NCBI GenBank assembly: GCA_902778855.1
Contig: CACYZM010000018.1
Coordinates: 1 to 64,000, forward strand
From: an uncultured Bacteroidia bacterium
Lineage (GTDB): Bacteria; Bacteroidota; Bacteroidia; Bacteroidales; UBA932
Direction of reading: 5' to 3'
DNA length: 64,000 nucleotides
Below the pieces are notes generated by a model that was given only the letters and a program-made list of their open reading frames with translations, was not told the DNA's origin and did no database searches. How positions within the stretch are numbered: the stretch's first letter is position 1; each line of letters begins with the position of its first letter. This document shows, one piece after another, positions 25,901-34,113 of this stretch. A program made the position numbers and the translations under genes.

Positions 25901-27516
25901 GCTTCGACCGGCAGACGGGTAAGAAAGTCGGCCGGCTCGCCGAAAAAACTTTCGGCATTGCCGGCCTGTTGCCGCAGCCGGAGAAAGTCGAGGTCCGCAA
26001 GGGGACCTTCCGCCTGCGCCGTTCGACCACAGTGACGGTTGAAGACGGTGACAGCAGCTTTGTGTCGCAGGTCAACTACCTGACCGGTCGCGTCGACCTG
26101 CGCGTGGCGGAGACCGCTCCCGAGAAGAACTATCTGAAGATTCGCAAAGGCCGCAACAACATCCCGCGCGAAGGCTATGTGATGGAGGTCGCGCCCGAGG
26201 GCATCACCATCTGGTGCTCCGCTCCCAACGGGGCATTCTATGCCCTCCAGACGCTGTTCCAGCTGATGCCAGACGCCGTCTTTGCCGGCCGGTTCTCCGG
26301 CAAGGCCGACATCCCTTGCTGCCGCATCGAGGATGCGCCCCGCTTTGAATACCGGGGCATGCATCTGGATGTCTGCAGTCATTTCTTCGGGGTGGATTTC
26401 ATCAAGAAATACCTCGATGAACTGGCCATGCACAAATTCAACGTGTTCCACTGGCACCTGACCGAAGACCAGGGCTGGCGCATCGAGATCAGGAAATACC
26501 CGAAACTGACTGAAAAAGGTTCCGTCCGGCCGTATACGGTGGTGGGCGACCTGCATTCCCCGATCAATGACGGGACGCCTCACGGCGGCTTCTATACGCA
26601 GGACGAAATCCGGGAAATCGTGCGCTATGCCGCGGAGCGGTATATCACCGTGCTGCCCGAAATCGAGATGCCGGGCCACGCCCGCGCCGCCATCACCTGT
26701 TTCCCGGAGCTGAGCTGTTTCCCTGAGCAGGAGCATTCGCTGGCCACCAAATGGGGCGTGTTCCGCGACGTGTACTGTCCCCGCGAGGAAACCTTCGCCT
26801 TCCTGGAAGACGTGCTTACGGAAGTGATGGAACTCTTCCCTTCGCCGCTGATCCACATCGGCGGCGACGAGTGCCCGAAGTACAACTGGCAGCACAGCGA
26901 ATTCTGCCAGCAGCTGATGCGCCGCGAAGGGCTGAAGAACGAGGAGGAACTGCAGAGCTGGTTCATCCGCCGCATCGAGCGTTTCCTCAACGGCAAGGGC
27001 CGCAACATCATCGGCTGGGACGAGATCCTGCAGGGCGGCCTGGCGCCGAACGCGGCCGTCATGTCGTGGCTCGGCGAGCAGGGCGGTATCGCGGCGGCGC
27101 GGCAGCACCACAAAGTGGTGATGTGCCCGTACCAGCGCTACTATCTGGACTATTATCAGGTCGATCCCACGGAAGACGCCATCTCGATGGGCCATCTGGT
27201 CCCGCTCAAGGTGGTTTACGACTATGAGCCGGTGCCGGCCGTCCTCACGGAAGAGGAAAAGGAATATATCATCGGCGTGGAAGGGACGGTCTGGACGGAA
27301 TACATCAAGAATCCGGCGCGGGCCGAGTATATGGCTTTCCCGCGGGCCCTGGCCATCGCCGAGGCCGGCTGGACCCGCGGCCACGCGAAGGATTTCGACG
27401 GGTTCACGCAGCGGATGGAACGCCACTTCGCCCGCCTCGACGCCGCCGGCGTCAACTATTGCAGAAATTGGAATGTAACAGCATATCAAGATGAGACTTA
27501 CGGAACAGCCTTCTAA
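22963..27516 (+). CDS. Giant lipoprotein: neutral-ceramidase-like domain + GH20 + chitobiase C-domain + second GH20
   Basis: A 1,517-aa exported enzyme (lipobox Cys21). Residues about 25-455 match the neutral/alkaline non-lysosomal ceramidase N-terminal domain: His115/His117 in IHTHSAP, a later ligand in SCHPVSLG, Glu in TQGEPF and Tyr in NSYLPS fit its zinc site. Residues about 460-905 are a complete GH20 beta-N-acetylhexosaminidase with the Asp-Glu pair Asp736-Glu737 (HIGGDECPPD) and TFHWHLTDDQGWRIE. Around 930-990 a CHB_HEX_C-like linker reads IRYTTDGSVPT. Residues about 1000-1510 are a second GH20 with Asp1302-Glu1303 (HIGGDECPKYN). The catalytic pairs of both GH20 domains look intact. 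GH20 removes terminal GlcNAc/GalNAc; the first domain is an amidase fold whose substrate here is unknown. It overlaps murQ by 26 bp. Confidence 0.88.
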   Translation: MGRIGAKFWAACLLLAALLSCTPEGERYLCNYRVAEISTTDSTVLAGFAARNGLSDGVHRDLMSHCLVLQKNGEKICIISNDLMEVGIETADEIRKAISEQSGLPMDHILMHCIHTHSAPRTGGWCAKEGQPNYAYAQKVRRVVVENAVAAIADDAAFRPFEMEFGQGTSDINYNRCDKDGFCNKDAYVLRLVDPKSRKPIVSMVNYSCHPVSLGPGSYKVSTDFPGFSCDSLSKAWGGEVVHFTSASGNADPAYGIKKDVEAAERNGWQLATDLKDISFRKIPFDGSFTLKTSRIDLPYRADTITVDLIRQHVAEVTQWKNTVSASWVDDVNYWAKYTIEDIEAGLVENTLPFYVEAVNLGGVVLFFTQGEPFMEYQVALRERFPDTPLLFIAYTNGQNSYLPSKTAFEDTSGKYDYEVKQMHVYIGAPYPLSERMPDVYLDGITDIVREVLQPAESGLTSSIIPKPLHFEGASGCFTFGKGGAVAVEATDPLFREVAGDFAATLRLPVAQAGNVTIRQVDGLATEAYRLTVSPEAVTIEASAPNGAFYGTRSLLQLLPPQAMQRGAAGCTVPCCRIDDAPAMEYRAIMADVARHFQSREEIEKVIDILALHKINTFHWHLTDDQGWRIESKKYPDLVKAGPYYTQEDLRAVVEYARRRYVTVVPEVELPGHALAALSAYPVFSYHPDSTIAIATDLGIYDEIFCPSDTTYTFFTDIFGELFDIFPSKYYHIGGDECPPDDGSQAAFIVRITEFLQAHGKEVIAWDEVVDRGATPGTIALSYRGHAPGRRALDKGMRTVFTPNRWCYLDYYQEEGDGYPSQPYFLPLSKVYNYYPISDTVSAAVRPRILGVEGCLWTEFVETPEHFEHMLFPRALALAETGWTPKYDRNYADFCRRLLTDLPRLDDAGVHYSRAFGNVLFMHDDFEEDRYDNDRLNLQFDYPDGEIRYTTDGSVPTRSSRLYTGPAGRIAPGTTVKAQGFDRQTGKKVGRLAEKTFGIAGLLPQPEKVEVRKGTFRLRRSTTVTVEDGDSSFVSQVNYLTGRVDLRVAETAPEKNYLKIRKGRNNIPREGYVMEVAPEGITIWCSAPNGAFYALQTLFQLMPDAVFAGRFSGKADIPCCRIEDAPRFEYRGMHLDVCSHFFGVDFIKKYLDELAMHKFNVFHWHLTEDQGWRIEIRKYPKLTEKGSVRPYTVVGDLHSPINDGTPHGGFYTQDEIREIVRYAAERYITVLPEIEMPGHARAAITCFPELSCFPEQEHSLATKWGVFRDVYCPREETFAFLEDVLTEVMELFPSPLIHIGGDECPKYNWQHSEFCQQLMRREGLKNEEELQSWFIRRIERFLNGKGRNIIGWDEILQGGLAPNAAVMSWLGEQGGIAAARQHHKVVMCPYQRYYLDYYQVDPTEDAISMGHLVPLKVVYDYEPVPAVLTEEEKEYIIGVEGTVWTEYIKNPARAEYMAFPRALAIAEAGWTRGHAKDFDGFTQRMERHFARLDAAGVNYCRNWNVTAYQDETYGTAF

Positions 27517-28315
27517 GTACGACAACTTGGAAAAGAAATCCGTGATGGAGATCATCACGGACATCAACAACGAAGACAAGACGGTGGCCTATGCCATCGA
27601 AAAGGTGCTGCCCGACCTGGAGCGGCTCATAACGGCGATTGAAAAGCAGCTGAAGGCCGGCGGCCGGATGTTTTACGTCGGCTGCGGCACCGGCGGCCGC
27701 CTTTCGGTCCTCGACGTGGTGGAACTCCCCAATACCTACGGCATCGATCCGGAAATGATCCAGACGGTGCTGGCCGGCGGCGTGGAGAACCTGGTGCTGG
27801 CTCTGGAAGAGGCCGAGGACGACATCGAGGAAGGGTGGCGCACGCTGGTGGAAAAGCACCACGTCACCCCGAAGGACATCGTGGTCGGTATCTCGGCCAG
27901 CGGCACGACGCCCTACGTGCTCCATACGCTGCGGCACTGCCGGGAAAACGGCATCCCGACCGGCAGTTTCGTCAACAATCCGCAGTCGCCCATTTCCGAG
28001 TATTCGGACTATCCCGTCGAGGTGATCACGGGCACGGAATACATCACCGGCAGCACCCGGATGAAATGCGGCACCGCCCAGAAGATGATCTGCGACATGA
28101 TCAGTTCGACCGTCCTGATCCGGCTGGGCCGGATCGAGGGCAACCGCATGGTCAACGTCCGCCTGATCAACGACAAGGTGGTGGACCGTTCCGTCCGGAT
28201 GTTTATGGAACGCAACCCGTCGATCACCGATTACGAGTACGTGAAGGAGATCATCGTCAAGACCGGCACCGTCAAGAAGGCGGAGGCCTATCTCAAGGAA
28301 AAAGGAGAACTATGA
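27491..28315 (+). CDS. murQ: N-acetylmuramic acid 6-phosphate etherase
   Basis: A 274-aa cytoplasmic lyase that removes the D-lactyl ether from MurNAc-6-P, giving GlcNAc-6-P. The family opening TEQPSKYDNLEKKSVMEIIT, the SIS-domain loop GCGTGGRLSVLD, the proposed catalytic glutamate Glu78 in VVELPNTYG, ISASGTTPYV, and TGSTRMKCGTAQKM are all present. Length is slightly under the E. coli enzyme (298 aa). It begins within the end of the GH20 fusion gene and shares ATGA with the downstream kinase, so translation of all three is linked. Its presence is the clearest sign that the locus handles MurNAc. Confidence 0.92.
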   Translation: MRLTEQPSKYDNLEKKSVMEIITDINNEDKTVAYAIEKVLPDLERLITAIEKQLKAGGRMFYVGCGTGGRLSVLDVVELPNTYGIDPEMIQTVLAGGVENLVLALEEAEDDIEEGWRTLVEKHHVTPKDIVVGISASGTTPYVLHTLRHCRENGIPTGSFVNNPQSPISEYSDYPVEVITGTEYITGSTRMKCGTAQKMICDMISSTVLIRLGRIEGNRMVNVRLINDKVVDRSVRMFMERNPSITDYEYVKEIIVKTGTVKKAEAYLKEKGEL

Positions 28316-29151
28316 TTCTGATTGCAGACAGCGGTGCCACCACCACCACGTGGTGTGCCCTGGACCGCGGCAGCGTTGTCGCCCGGTTCGAGAGCGAGGG
28401 GTATAACCCCAATTACATCACGCTCGACTATATGGTGGCAGATATTCGCAAAGCCCTACCAGCGGACTTCGAACCCCGGGCTGTGGATCACGTGTATTTC
28501 TACGGTGCGGGCGTGACGGAACTGCAGTACGGTTTCGTGCGCGAAGCGATCGCGCAGGTGATGCCGAATGCGGAGACCTTTGTGGCGATGGACCTGCTGG
28601 CTTCCGCGCGGGCCCTGCTCGGCCACAAGGCCGGTTTCGCAGCCATCCTGGGCACGGGTACCAACAGCTGTCTGTATGACGGCGAGCGGATCACGCTCAA
28701 CATCGACTCCCTGGGCTTCATCCTCGGCGACGAAGGAAGCGGCGCCTATATGGGCAAGCGGATGCTCGTCGATTACGTTCGCGGCCGGGTTTCCGACGCG
28801 GCGCGCAGCGTGATCGAGGCGGCCGTTCCCTACAACGGCGACGAGATCATCGATATCATTTACACCAAGCCGTTCCCGAACCGCTTTTGCGGGCAGTACG
28901 GCAAACTGATTCACGACAATCTGTCGATCCCGTATTTCCACGACCTGGCCGAAGATTCCTTCTGCCAGCTGTTCGAGCAGATCATATCCCTGTATCCCGA
29001 CTACCGGTCCTACGCGTTCAACTGCGTGGGCTCGGTCGGCTGGTATTTCCAGGACATCCTCAAGCCCGTCGTCCGCCGCTACGGGATGGAGGTGGGGACG
29101 CTGCTCCGGACGCCGATGGAAGGCTTGATTCACTATCATCAGGAAGATTAG
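28312..29151 (+). CDS. BadF/BadG-type N-acetylglucosamine / N-acetylmuramate kinase
   Basis: A 279-aa ASKHA-fold sugar kinase. ADSGATTTTWCAL is the phosphate-1 motif, ILGTGTNSCLYDG phosphate-2, and GFILGDEGSGAYMGK is typical of GlcNAc kinases of this family. Start ATG 28312 overlaps the murQ stop in ATGA. In oral Bacteroidota a kinase of this type (MurK) is encoded beside murQ and phosphorylates MurNAc; adjacency here points the same way, although GlcNAc may be a co-substrate. The product would be the substrate of MurQ. Confidence 0.85.
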   Translation: MILIADSGATTTTWCALDRGSVVARFESEGYNPNYITLDYMVADIRKALPADFEPRAVDHVYFYGAGVTELQYGFVREAIAQVMPNAETFVAMDLLASARALLGHKAGFAAILGTGTNSCLYDGERITLNIDSLGFILGDEGSGAYMGKRMLVDYVRGRVSDAARSVIEAAVPYNGDEIIDIIYTKPFPNRFCGQYGKLIHDNLSIPYFHDLAEDSFCQLFEQIISLYPDYRSYAFNCVGSVGWYFQDILKPVVRRYGMEVGTLLRTPMEGLIHYHQED

Positions 29152-29154
29152 CTT

Positions 29155-31653
29155 ATGAAAAGACTGTGCTTATTGCTGCTGGCCGCCCTGGTCGCGTTCC
29201 CGACCGGGTCGGAAGCCTGTACGACCGCCATCGTATCGGCCGAAGCCAGCGCGACCGGCCGGCCGCTGATCTGGAAACAGCGCGACACCGAGAATCCCCA
29301 CAACGTCCTTCAGTATGTCACGGGGGGGCAGTATGCCTACACGGCGGTGTTCAACGCCTCCGACAAGAAGCGTCGGAGCGCTTATGCCGGCGCCAACGAA
29401 GTGGGCTTCGTCATTATGAACAATCTTTCCTACAATCTGGCCGAAGGGACGTATGAGTCTGTCGTGAACGGGCGCGTCATCTCGGAAGCGCTGGCCACGT
29501 GCCGGACGTTGGAAGACTTCGAGCGGATGCTGGAGGAATGGCCGAAGCCTCGTAAGATCGAGGCGAACTTCGGTGTGGCCGACGCCTTCGGCGGCATCGC
29601 CTATTTCGAGGTGGGCGACACGAAGGTGGTCCGTTTCGACGTGGAGCCCGGCAGCTGGCTCGTGCGCACCAATTTCTCGCTGGCCGGCAGGGACGGGGAG
29701 GGCTCCGGCATGGCCCGCTATGAGACGGCGGAGTACCTGATGTCGCAGCACACCGGCAAGTTCACGCCGGAATTCCTGATCGACGGGCTGGGCCGCAGTT
29801 TCTACAACGCGGAGCTGGGCGCCGATATGCAGGCCGCTTCGCCGGCGGGCGTGGCGGTCGACCTCGACTTCATTCCGCGCTATACTTCGGTGTCGAGCGT
29901 CTGCATCGAGGGCGTCGGCCCGGGCGACGATCCGGCTTCCGCCGTTCTCTGGACGGCCATCGGCTATACGCCGACGTGCTATGCCGTACCTGTCTGGGTC
30001 GCGGGCGGGGAGGAGATTCCCGCTTTCCTGCTGCCCGATCCGCAGACGGAGACCGGTTATGCGCCGGCGAATGCGCTGGCCGAAGAACTGATGCATTATG
30101 TCCATCCGGCCGACCGCGACGCGAAGTCGAAATACATCGATTTCCGCCGGCTTAACCCCGTTCTGGCAGCCGTCCGGGCGGCGGAGGCCGCGGAAGTCGC
30201 GGCCGGCCGCGAACTGGGCGGCCGGATGCGCCGCACGGGCTTCGACGCCGAAGCCGTGCGCCGCTACAACCGCGAAGCGGAAAGCCGCTTCGCTGCTTTC
30301 CGGACCGCCATGGATCCGAAAGCGCTTGAACAGGCCTTTGTGGGTCCTGAACGGGACCAGACCGTGACGCCGGCGCTGCTGGACCGCCTTGCCGCAAAGG
30401 CGAAGGACGTCCCGGAACGGGTCGGCGACCGTTTCCTGACGCAGGATCTGTACAAGGCTTCGCTCAATCAGGCCGTCGCCGCGGCGATGGATACGACGTG
30501 CACGTATTTCGTTCCCTCGCGGGGCATTACCGACCAGGATGAGTCGGGCCGCTGCTGGCTGTTCTCGACGCTCAACATCCTGCGGGCCGAAATGATTGCC
30601 CGCTACGATCTGGGCCCGTTCCAGTTCTCCCAGACCTTCGGCCAGTTCTACGACATCCTGGAGAAGGCCAACCGCTGCCTGGAAAATGTCATCGCCCATC
30701 GCAATGAGCCGATGGAAAGCCGCTACAACACCTGGCTCTTCAACAAGCCGATCGGCGACGGCGGCCATTTCGCCAATGCGGCCCACATCATCGCCAAATA
30801 CGGCATGGTGCCGCAGGAGGTGATGCCCGAACGCTTCAGCAGCACCGACAACGTGTCGCTGATGAAGACCGTCACGCGGCTGCTCCGCCGCTACGGCCTG
30901 GAGCTGCGCGATGCTTCCGCCGAGGAGGTCCAATCCGTCAAGGAGCAGGCCCTGGCCGACATCTACCGCCTGCTGGTCGCCACGCTGGGCGAACCGCCGC
31001 AGGAATTCGACTATACGCTGCGCGACAAGAACGGCCGCGTGCTCTCGGTGGCGCATTATACGCCGCAGTCGTTCCGCGATATCTATATCCCGCACGACCT
31101 GGAGGCCGACTACGCCATCTTTATGGACGATCCCACGCTGCCGTATTACCGGATGTACGAAGTGGCGGAGAGCCGCAACTGCTACGAGTACGCCAACTGG
31201 CGTTTCCTGAATGTGCCGATGTCCGACATCCGGAAGATGGGTGTCGCCTCGCTCGCGGGCGGCCGCCGTTTCTACATCTCGGCTGATACGATGCACGATT
31301 ACCTGATGACGGAGGGCATCTATGATACGGAGCTCTTCGCGCTGGATTCGCTGCTGGGCATCCACACCGATATGCCGAAAGAAATGCAGGTCCGCAGCGC
31401 GGAGACGCGATCGGTCCACGCCATCGCCGTGGCCGGCGTGAAACTCGATGCGGCCGGCGAACCCGTGAAATGGGTGATCGAGAACAGCTACGGCCTGGTC
31501 CGCGGCTGGGGTGGCTACGTGGCCGCCACCGATCCCTGGCTCCAGAAGTATCTCTATCGCCTGGTCGTGGAGAAACGCTTCGTGGACGACAAACTGCTGA
31601 AGCTCTTTGAAGGGCCGGTGGAGACGCTTCCGGCCTGGTATCCCAATTATTGA
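29155..31653 (+). CDS. Exported fusion: Ntn-hydrolase (C45/AAT-like) + bleomycin-hydrolase-type peptidase C1B
   Basis: An 832-aa protein. The signal peptide (residues 1-21, ending GSEA) would, when removed, expose Cys22 of CTTAIVSAEASATGRPLIWKQRD, the N-terminal nucleophile expected for acyl-CoA:6-APA acyltransferase/linear-amide hydrolase (C45-like) enzymes; this domain spans about 22-400. Residues about 430-830 match aminopeptidase C/bleomycin hydrolase: Cys467 in ESGRCWLFSTLN, His755 in SVHAIAVAG and Asn777 in WVIENSYG make a complete triad. Bleomycin hydrolases are usually separate proteins, often cytoplasmic. The pairing suggests stepwise cleavage of amide-linked groups from a glycoconjugate or peptide. 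It is three bases after the kinase gene. Confidence 0.85.
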   Translation: MKRLCLLLLAALVAFPTGSEACTTAIVSAEASATGRPLIWKQRDTENPHNVLQYVTGGQYAYTAVFNASDKKRRSAYAGANEVGFVIMNNLSYNLAEGTYESVVNGRVISEALATCRTLEDFERMLEEWPKPRKIEANFGVADAFGGIAYFEVGDTKVVRFDVEPGSWLVRTNFSLAGRDGEGSGMARYETAEYLMSQHTGKFTPEFLIDGLGRSFYNAELGADMQAASPAGVAVDLDFIPRYTSVSSVCIEGVGPGDDPASAVLWTAIGYTPTCYAVPVWVAGGEEIPAFLLPDPQTETGYAPANALAEELMHYVHPADRDAKSKYIDFRRLNPVLAAVRAAEAAEVAAGRELGGRMRRTGFDAEAVRRYNREAESRFAAFRTAMDPKALEQAFVGPERDQTVTPALLDRLAAKAKDVPERVGDRFLTQDLYKASLNQAVAAAMDTTCTYFVPSRGITDQDESGRCWLFSTLNILRAEMIARYDLGPFQFSQTFGQFYDILEKANRCLENVIAHRNEPMESRYNTWLFNKPIGDGGHFANAAHIIAKYGMVPQEVMPERFSSTDNVSLMKTVTRLLRRYGLELRDASAEEVQSVKEQALADIYRLLVATLGEPPQEFDYTLRDKNGRVLSVAHYTPQSFRDIYIPHDLEADYAIFMDDPTLPYYRMYEVAESRNCYEYANWRFLNVPMSDIRKMGVASLAGGRRFYISADTMHDYLMTEGIYDTELFALDSLLGIHTDMPKEMQVRSAETRSVHAIAVAGVKLDAAGEPVKWVIENSYGLVRGWGGYVAATDPWLQKYLYRLVVEKRFVDDKLLKLFEGPVETLPAWYPNY

Positions 31654-31667
31654 TCCATTTCCGCCCT

Positions 31668-34112
31668 ATGAAAACCCGGTTCTTTTCCCTGGCCGCCCTG
31701 ATCCTGTTGCTGGCTGCCTGCGGACAGCCCAAGACGGAGGCTCCCGCGCCCCTGATCCACGCCACTTATTCGGTCTATTCCCGGCTTGTGCCCGAGGAAC
31801 TGACGGTCGATCAGCTCAAGAACTACCAGTACTATTATTTCCAGGCCATGCCGTCCTGGCAGCCCGAGGAATTCGATGCGCCGCTCGAAGACATCCTCCG
31901 CGACAAGGTGGACAACCACGTGTACGGCGAAGTGGCGGAGCCGCGGATCAACCAGTATATCGGGCTGATCCACGAAGCCGGCAACCAGATTTACCTCTCG
32001 TTCTCCGGCACGCGGTACAACCAGATTACCGACGATCCGGCACGCCGCACGAAGTTTGCCGTCTATATGGCCGCTTTTGCGCGGCACCACGGTTTCGATG
32101 GCCTGGAGCTTGACTGGGAGCACACCGTCACGAAAGAGACGCACCTGGCCCTGATGCAGGACATTCGCGCCGCGCTCGACAGCCTCGGCGCCCTCGACGG
32201 CCGCCGCTACGGCCTGACGACGGCGCTCAACAGCGAGCACAATTATTCGCAGGAAGAAGCTGACGCCCTGTCCGCCTGCTGCGACTGGGTGAACATCATG
32301 TACTACGACATGGGCGGCGGCTGGTGGGGCAAATGCGGTACGCACAACACGCCGCTGCCCGACATCAAGGCGAACTATGAGGCCAACTGGAGCCGTTTCG
32401 CGCCGGAGAAGATCCATATCGGTCTGGCCAGTTACGGATATCGCTACGACGGTCTCGCGCCGGGCGAAACGCCCCCCGAGGGAAAGCGGCTTTCGGACTG
32501 TGCCGGCGATTTCTTCTATCCCGACCTGCCCGGTCTGCTGAAAGCCGGCTGGACGGAAGAATGGGACGATGAGGCGCAGTGCCCGTACTATTTCTCGCCC
32601 GACCACTCGTCTTTCGTCTCGGCCGACAATGCGCGTTCCATCGCCGCCAAGATGGCCTGGGTGAAGGAGAAAGGATTCGGCGGCGTCTTCTGGTGGGAGT
32701 ACCACTGCGACTATCTCCCTTCCGAAGGCCGTCACCTGCTGATGGACTGCATCGAGGAACCGGACCTGCCGATGTTCTGGACCTGGATGGAGGAAGAGGA
32801 AGGCCGCGATATGGAGAAAGCCTTCGCCCATATGGAAGAAGCGGGACTCGATGCCGTAATGCTGCACGCACCTGACGCCGAAGCCTACGAACGCTATATC
32901 GAAATGGCACATCGCCACGGCATCGCCGTCTATGCCTGGGTATGGACGCTCAAGCCGCCGTATGAAGACAGGGCTGCATTGCTGGAAGCCCATCCCGACT
33001 GGTTCGACGTGAACCGTAACGGCGAGAGCCTGGTCGATCACAAGGCCTATGTCAATTCCTACAAGTTCCTGAATCCCGCCATTCCGGAAGTACAGGATTA
33101 TCTGGTGGAGAAAGTCCGTTCGATCTGCGCCATCCCGGGCATCGAAGGCATCTGCATCGACTACTGCCGTCTGGTGGACTGCGTGCTGCCGATGTCGCTC
33201 TCGTATATCTATGGCATCGTTCAGGATGGGGAAGTCAAGCCGGAATACGATTACGGCTACCATCCCGCGATGCTCGCGCGCTTTCAGGCCGAATACGGCT
33301 ATGATCCGCGCACGCAGCCCGATCCCTCCCGGGATCCGAACTGGTGCCGCTTCCGCTGCGACGAGGTGACGGAGGCTGCCAACCGGATGGCCCACGAGGC
33401 CCACGCGGCCGGCAAGAAGGTGACGGCTTCGCCGTTCGCCACGGAGCGGGTTTCGGAGTTCATGGTCTTCCAGCGTTTCCACGACTGGGACCTTGACTTC
33501 GTGTTCCCGATGGTCTATACCGACTTCTATACGCAAGACCCGCAGTTCGCTTACGATGCGACGGTGATGAACAACCGCGACAAGAATCCGCGCACCACGC
33601 TGTTCTGCGGTCTCGATACGGAACTCGGCGGCCCGGCCGAAGCCATCTTCGAGAAGATGGACAATGCGTTCCGCGCCGGGGCGCAGGGCATTTCGCTCTA
33701 CACGAGCGAAGGCTTGAAATCGCCGCGGCTGCGTCGGCAATTCAAGGCCTATGCCGACCGGATGCGTGCCGAACGGGCGGCCGGTAACGGACGGATCTCG
33801 TTCGAAGCGGCGTCTGCCGCCGATCTCGATCCCTTCGCCCATCCCGGCCTGGTGGCGAATGTGGAATACGCCATCAAGCGCCTGGTGGCCGGGGAACCGG
33901 TGCATGCGGAAACCGTCAATGGCATGGCGCCTGCCGTGCCGGGCAAGGCCTATCCGGCGCTCGACCTGGGACCGTATGAGAAACTGCCCGGATCGGAGCG
34001 GCTGGCGTGCTATTCCGTGACGGACCGCGCGAGCGGCAAGTCTTTTGATGTGGTGTTCGTCGTCCTGGGCGACGTGATCTGGGGATGGGACGTCCGCCCC
34101 CGGGAGGAATGA
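31668..34112 (+). CDS. Lipoprotein fusion: GH18 glycosidase + GHL10/DUF187-type glycosidase
   Basis: An 814-aa lipoprotein (Cys18 after LLLAA). Residues about 30-360 are a GH18 barrel with FDGLELDWEHT, catalytic Glu151, and the later NIMYYDMG motif; GH18 enzymes include chitinases and endo-beta-N-acetylglucosaminidases. Residues about 370-680 resemble the GHL10 (COG1649/DUF187) barrel: HGIAVYAWVWTLKPP, HPDWFDVNRNG, NPAIPEVQDYLVEKV and GIEGICIDYCRL. E. coli DigH, a GHL10 enzyme, cuts peptide-free peptidoglycan strands. The two barrels may attack different linkages of one polymer. ATG 31668 begins the signal peptide; an in-frame TTG 18 bases upstream is rejected. Confidence 0.82.
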   Translation: MKTRFFSLAALILLLAACGQPKTEAPAPLIHATYSVYSRLVPEELTVDQLKNYQYYYFQAMPSWQPEEFDAPLEDILRDKVDNHVYGEVAEPRINQYIGLIHEAGNQIYLSFSGTRYNQITDDPARRTKFAVYMAAFARHHGFDGLELDWEHTVTKETHLALMQDIRAALDSLGALDGRRYGLTTALNSEHNYSQEEADALSACCDWVNIMYYDMGGGWWGKCGTHNTPLPDIKANYEANWSRFAPEKIHIGLASYGYRYDGLAPGETPPEGKRLSDCAGDFFYPDLPGLLKAGWTEEWDDEAQCPYYFSPDHSSFVSADNARSIAAKMAWVKEKGFGGVFWWEYHCDYLPSEGRHLLMDCIEEPDLPMFWTWMEEEEGRDMEKAFAHMEEAGLDAVMLHAPDAEAYERYIEMAHRHGIAVYAWVWTLKPPYEDRAALLEAHPDWFDVNRNGESLVDHKAYVNSYKFLNPAIPEVQDYLVEKVRSICAIPGIEGICIDYCRLVDCVLPMSLSYIYGIVQDGEVKPEYDYGYHPAMLARFQAEYGYDPRTQPDPSRDPNWCRFRCDEVTEAANRMAHEAHAAGKKVTASPFATERVSEFMVFQRFHDWDLDFVFPMVYTDFYTQDPQFAYDATVMNNRDKNPRTTLFCGLDTELGGPAEAIFEKMDNAFRAGAQGISLYTSEGLKSPRLRRQFKAYADRMRAERAAGNGRISFEAASAADLDPFAHPGLVANVEYAIKRLVAGEPVHAETVNGMAPAVPGKAYPALDLGPYEKLPGSERLACYSVTDRASGKSFDVVFVVLGDVIWGWDVRPREE

Positions 34113-34113
34113 A

